DNA from: Chloroflexota bacterium
GTDB taxonomy: Bacteria; Chloroflexota; Limnocylindria; QHBO01
Assembly: GCA_013820865.1 (NCBI GenBank)
Contig: JACDHU010000105.1
Coordinates: 1-6,469, forward strand
Reading direction: 5' to 3'
Length of the DNA: 6,469 nucleotides
The notes beneath the pieces were generated by a model. That model ran no database searches. It saw only the letters and a program-made list of their open reading frames with translations, and was not told the origin of the DNA. Below are positions 5,372-6,469 of the stretch, in pieces (the first letter of the stretch is position 1; each line of letters starts with the position of its first letter). The position numbers and the translations under genes were made by a program.

Positions 5372-6469
5372 CTACGGGTCGGTCAACGCCCCGAGCGCCT
5401 CGAGCACGTCAGCCAGCTCATCGATGCGCTCCTGGTATGTCCCCAGGTCACCGGCAGTGAGCGCATCCTGCGCCTCGTCGTACAGGCGCTGCGCCTCGGC
5501 CACGAGGCCGGCAACATCCGCGGGCAGCGACCCGGGCGACTCACCTGGCGATGGTGACGGTTCCGGCGATCCATCCGGGTCGTCGGGGTCGGTCGGATCG
5601 GGCGCTTCGGGTGGTGGCGGCTCCGCCTCACCGAGAAGCTGACGTATGCCCTCCTCGACAGTCTTGGCGAAGGCAACGGAATTCTGGTCGACCATGATGA
5701 CGCGCACGAATTCAGGGAATGGCGCACCCTCGGCCTGGAGGAAGATCGGCTCGATATAGATCAACCCGTCGTCGCCAATGGGCAGTACCAGCAGGTTGCC
5801 GCGTACCACGGATGACCCGGCGTTCGACCACAGCGTGATCTGCGCGCTGATGGTGTCGTCCTGGTTGATACGCGCCTCGATCTGCGCCGGACCCTGGGTG
5901 GTCGTGCCGGTCGGGAACTGAAAGTTGATGCGCTCGCCGTACACGCTCGGATCCATCCGCGCCGCCGCCCAGCTGATCATGTTCGGCCGGCCCTCCGGCA
6001 CCAGAGGCTGGATGAGGACGAACTCGGCCTCATCCTCGCCGGGGATGCGCATGATCACGTAATACGGCTCCATCGGCTGCGGCTGGGCCGTGCTCACGTC
6101 GTCGGGGATCGCCCATCGGTCCTCGCCGTTGTACAGGGTCGCGGCTCCCGCATCGGTATCCGGCAGGTGATAGGCCAGCGACGCGATGTTCTGGGCCGTG
6201 AAGTAGTCCTCGGGATAGCGCAGGTGCGAGACGAGATCGTCCGGCATCGCCGAGAGCGGCTGGAACAGGGTCGGGAAGATTCGGGCGTAGGCGGCGATGA
6301 TGGGATCGGTCTCATCGGAGATGAAGAAGTCGACCGTTCCGTCGTAGGCATCGACCACGACCTTGACACTGTTGCGGACGTAGTTGGCGCCTTCGAAGCG
6401 GCCGGCGGGCAGCGGCTGCGCGTTCGGATAGCGGTCACTCACCGTGTAGGCGTCCCATATCCAGACCAG
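5372..6469 (-). CDS. UPF0182 family membrane protein, C-terminal part
   Basis: The frame is open to the right edge, so this is the last 365 residues of a protein whose family is usually about 900-1000 residues long, with several N-terminal membrane helices outside this window. Recognisable family features, numbered from the edge, are WDAYTVSDRYP (5-15), YVRNSVKVVVDAYDGTVDFF (30-49), LRYPEDYF (about 83-90), IPGEDEAEFVLIQPLVP (about 142-158) and LLVLPIGDDGLIYIEPIFLQ (about 226-245). A Pro/Asp/Ser/Glu-rich linker follows (about 281-317), then a helical tail with RLYDEAQDALTAGDLGTYQERI (about 328-349), which is typical of the family. This part is likely extracytoplasmic. The function of UPF0182 is unknown. 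A GTG at 6442-6440 could be mistaken for a start, but conserved family residues precede it. It ends 72 bases before purD, on the same strand. Confidence 0.93.
   Translation of the reverse strand: MVWIWDAYTVSDRYPNAQPLPAGRFEGANYVRNSVKVVVDAYDGTVDFFISDETDPIIAAYARIFPTLFQPLSAMPDDLVSHLRYPEDYFTAQNIASLAYHLPDTDAGAATLYNGEDRWAIPDDVSTAQPQPMEPYYVIMRIPGEDEAEFVLIQPLVPEGRPNMISWAAARMDPSVYGERINFQFPTGTTTQGPAQIEARINQDDTISAQITLWSNAGSSVVRGNLLVLPIGDDGLIYIEPIFLQAEGAPFPEFVRVIMVDQNSVAFAKTVEEGIRQLLGEAEPPPPEAPDPTDPDDPDGSPEPSPSPGESPGSLPADVAGLVAEAQRLYDEAQDALTAGDLGTYQERIDELADVLEALGALTDP

Overview
The window is a high-GC bacterial chromosomal segment in which every recognisable gene lies on the minus strand. In transcription order (right to left) it reads: the C-terminal end of a UPF0182 membrane protein (running off the right edge), purD, purE, a 515-base non-coding leader, purB, a six-helix membrane protein of unknown function, an MgtC/SapB-family membrane protein, and the first 56 codons of purC (running off the left edge). 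Four enzymes of de novo purine (IMP) synthesis are present. PurD makes GAR, PurE makes CAIR, PurC makes SAICAR, and PurB releases fumarate from SAICAR and from adenylosuccinate.

Lineage: high GC, a UPF0182 protein with an acidic Pro/Asp linker, and short class I PurE and PurB enzymes fit Chloroflexota (for example Limnocylindria-like lineages) or, less likely, Actinomycetota. This is inference from gene content; no marker gene here settles it.

Layout: 5372-6469 UPF0182 (partial); 5300-5371 short gap with a weak inverted repeat; 4016-5299 purD; 3896-4015 gap holding the purE ribosome binding site and nothing else I can support; 3410-3895 purE; 2895-3409 leader; 1587-2894 purB; 668-1576 membrane protein; 165-671 mgtC-like; 1-168 purC (partial). 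The last three genes are tightly packed: 10 bases between purB and the membrane gene, then two 4-base ATGA stop/start overlaps. They therefore look like one translationally coupled unit that places two membrane proteins between purB and purC.

The part worth most attention is the purB leader. It holds a 37-bp direct repeat that begins one base after the purE stop codon, with two more degenerate copies further on. It also holds a frameshifted 46-base copy of the purB start region, and several hairpins whose G-U wobbles pair only in the pur-strand RNA. I found no recognised mobile element, CRISPR array, tRNA or rRNA. The rest is ordinary core metabolism.
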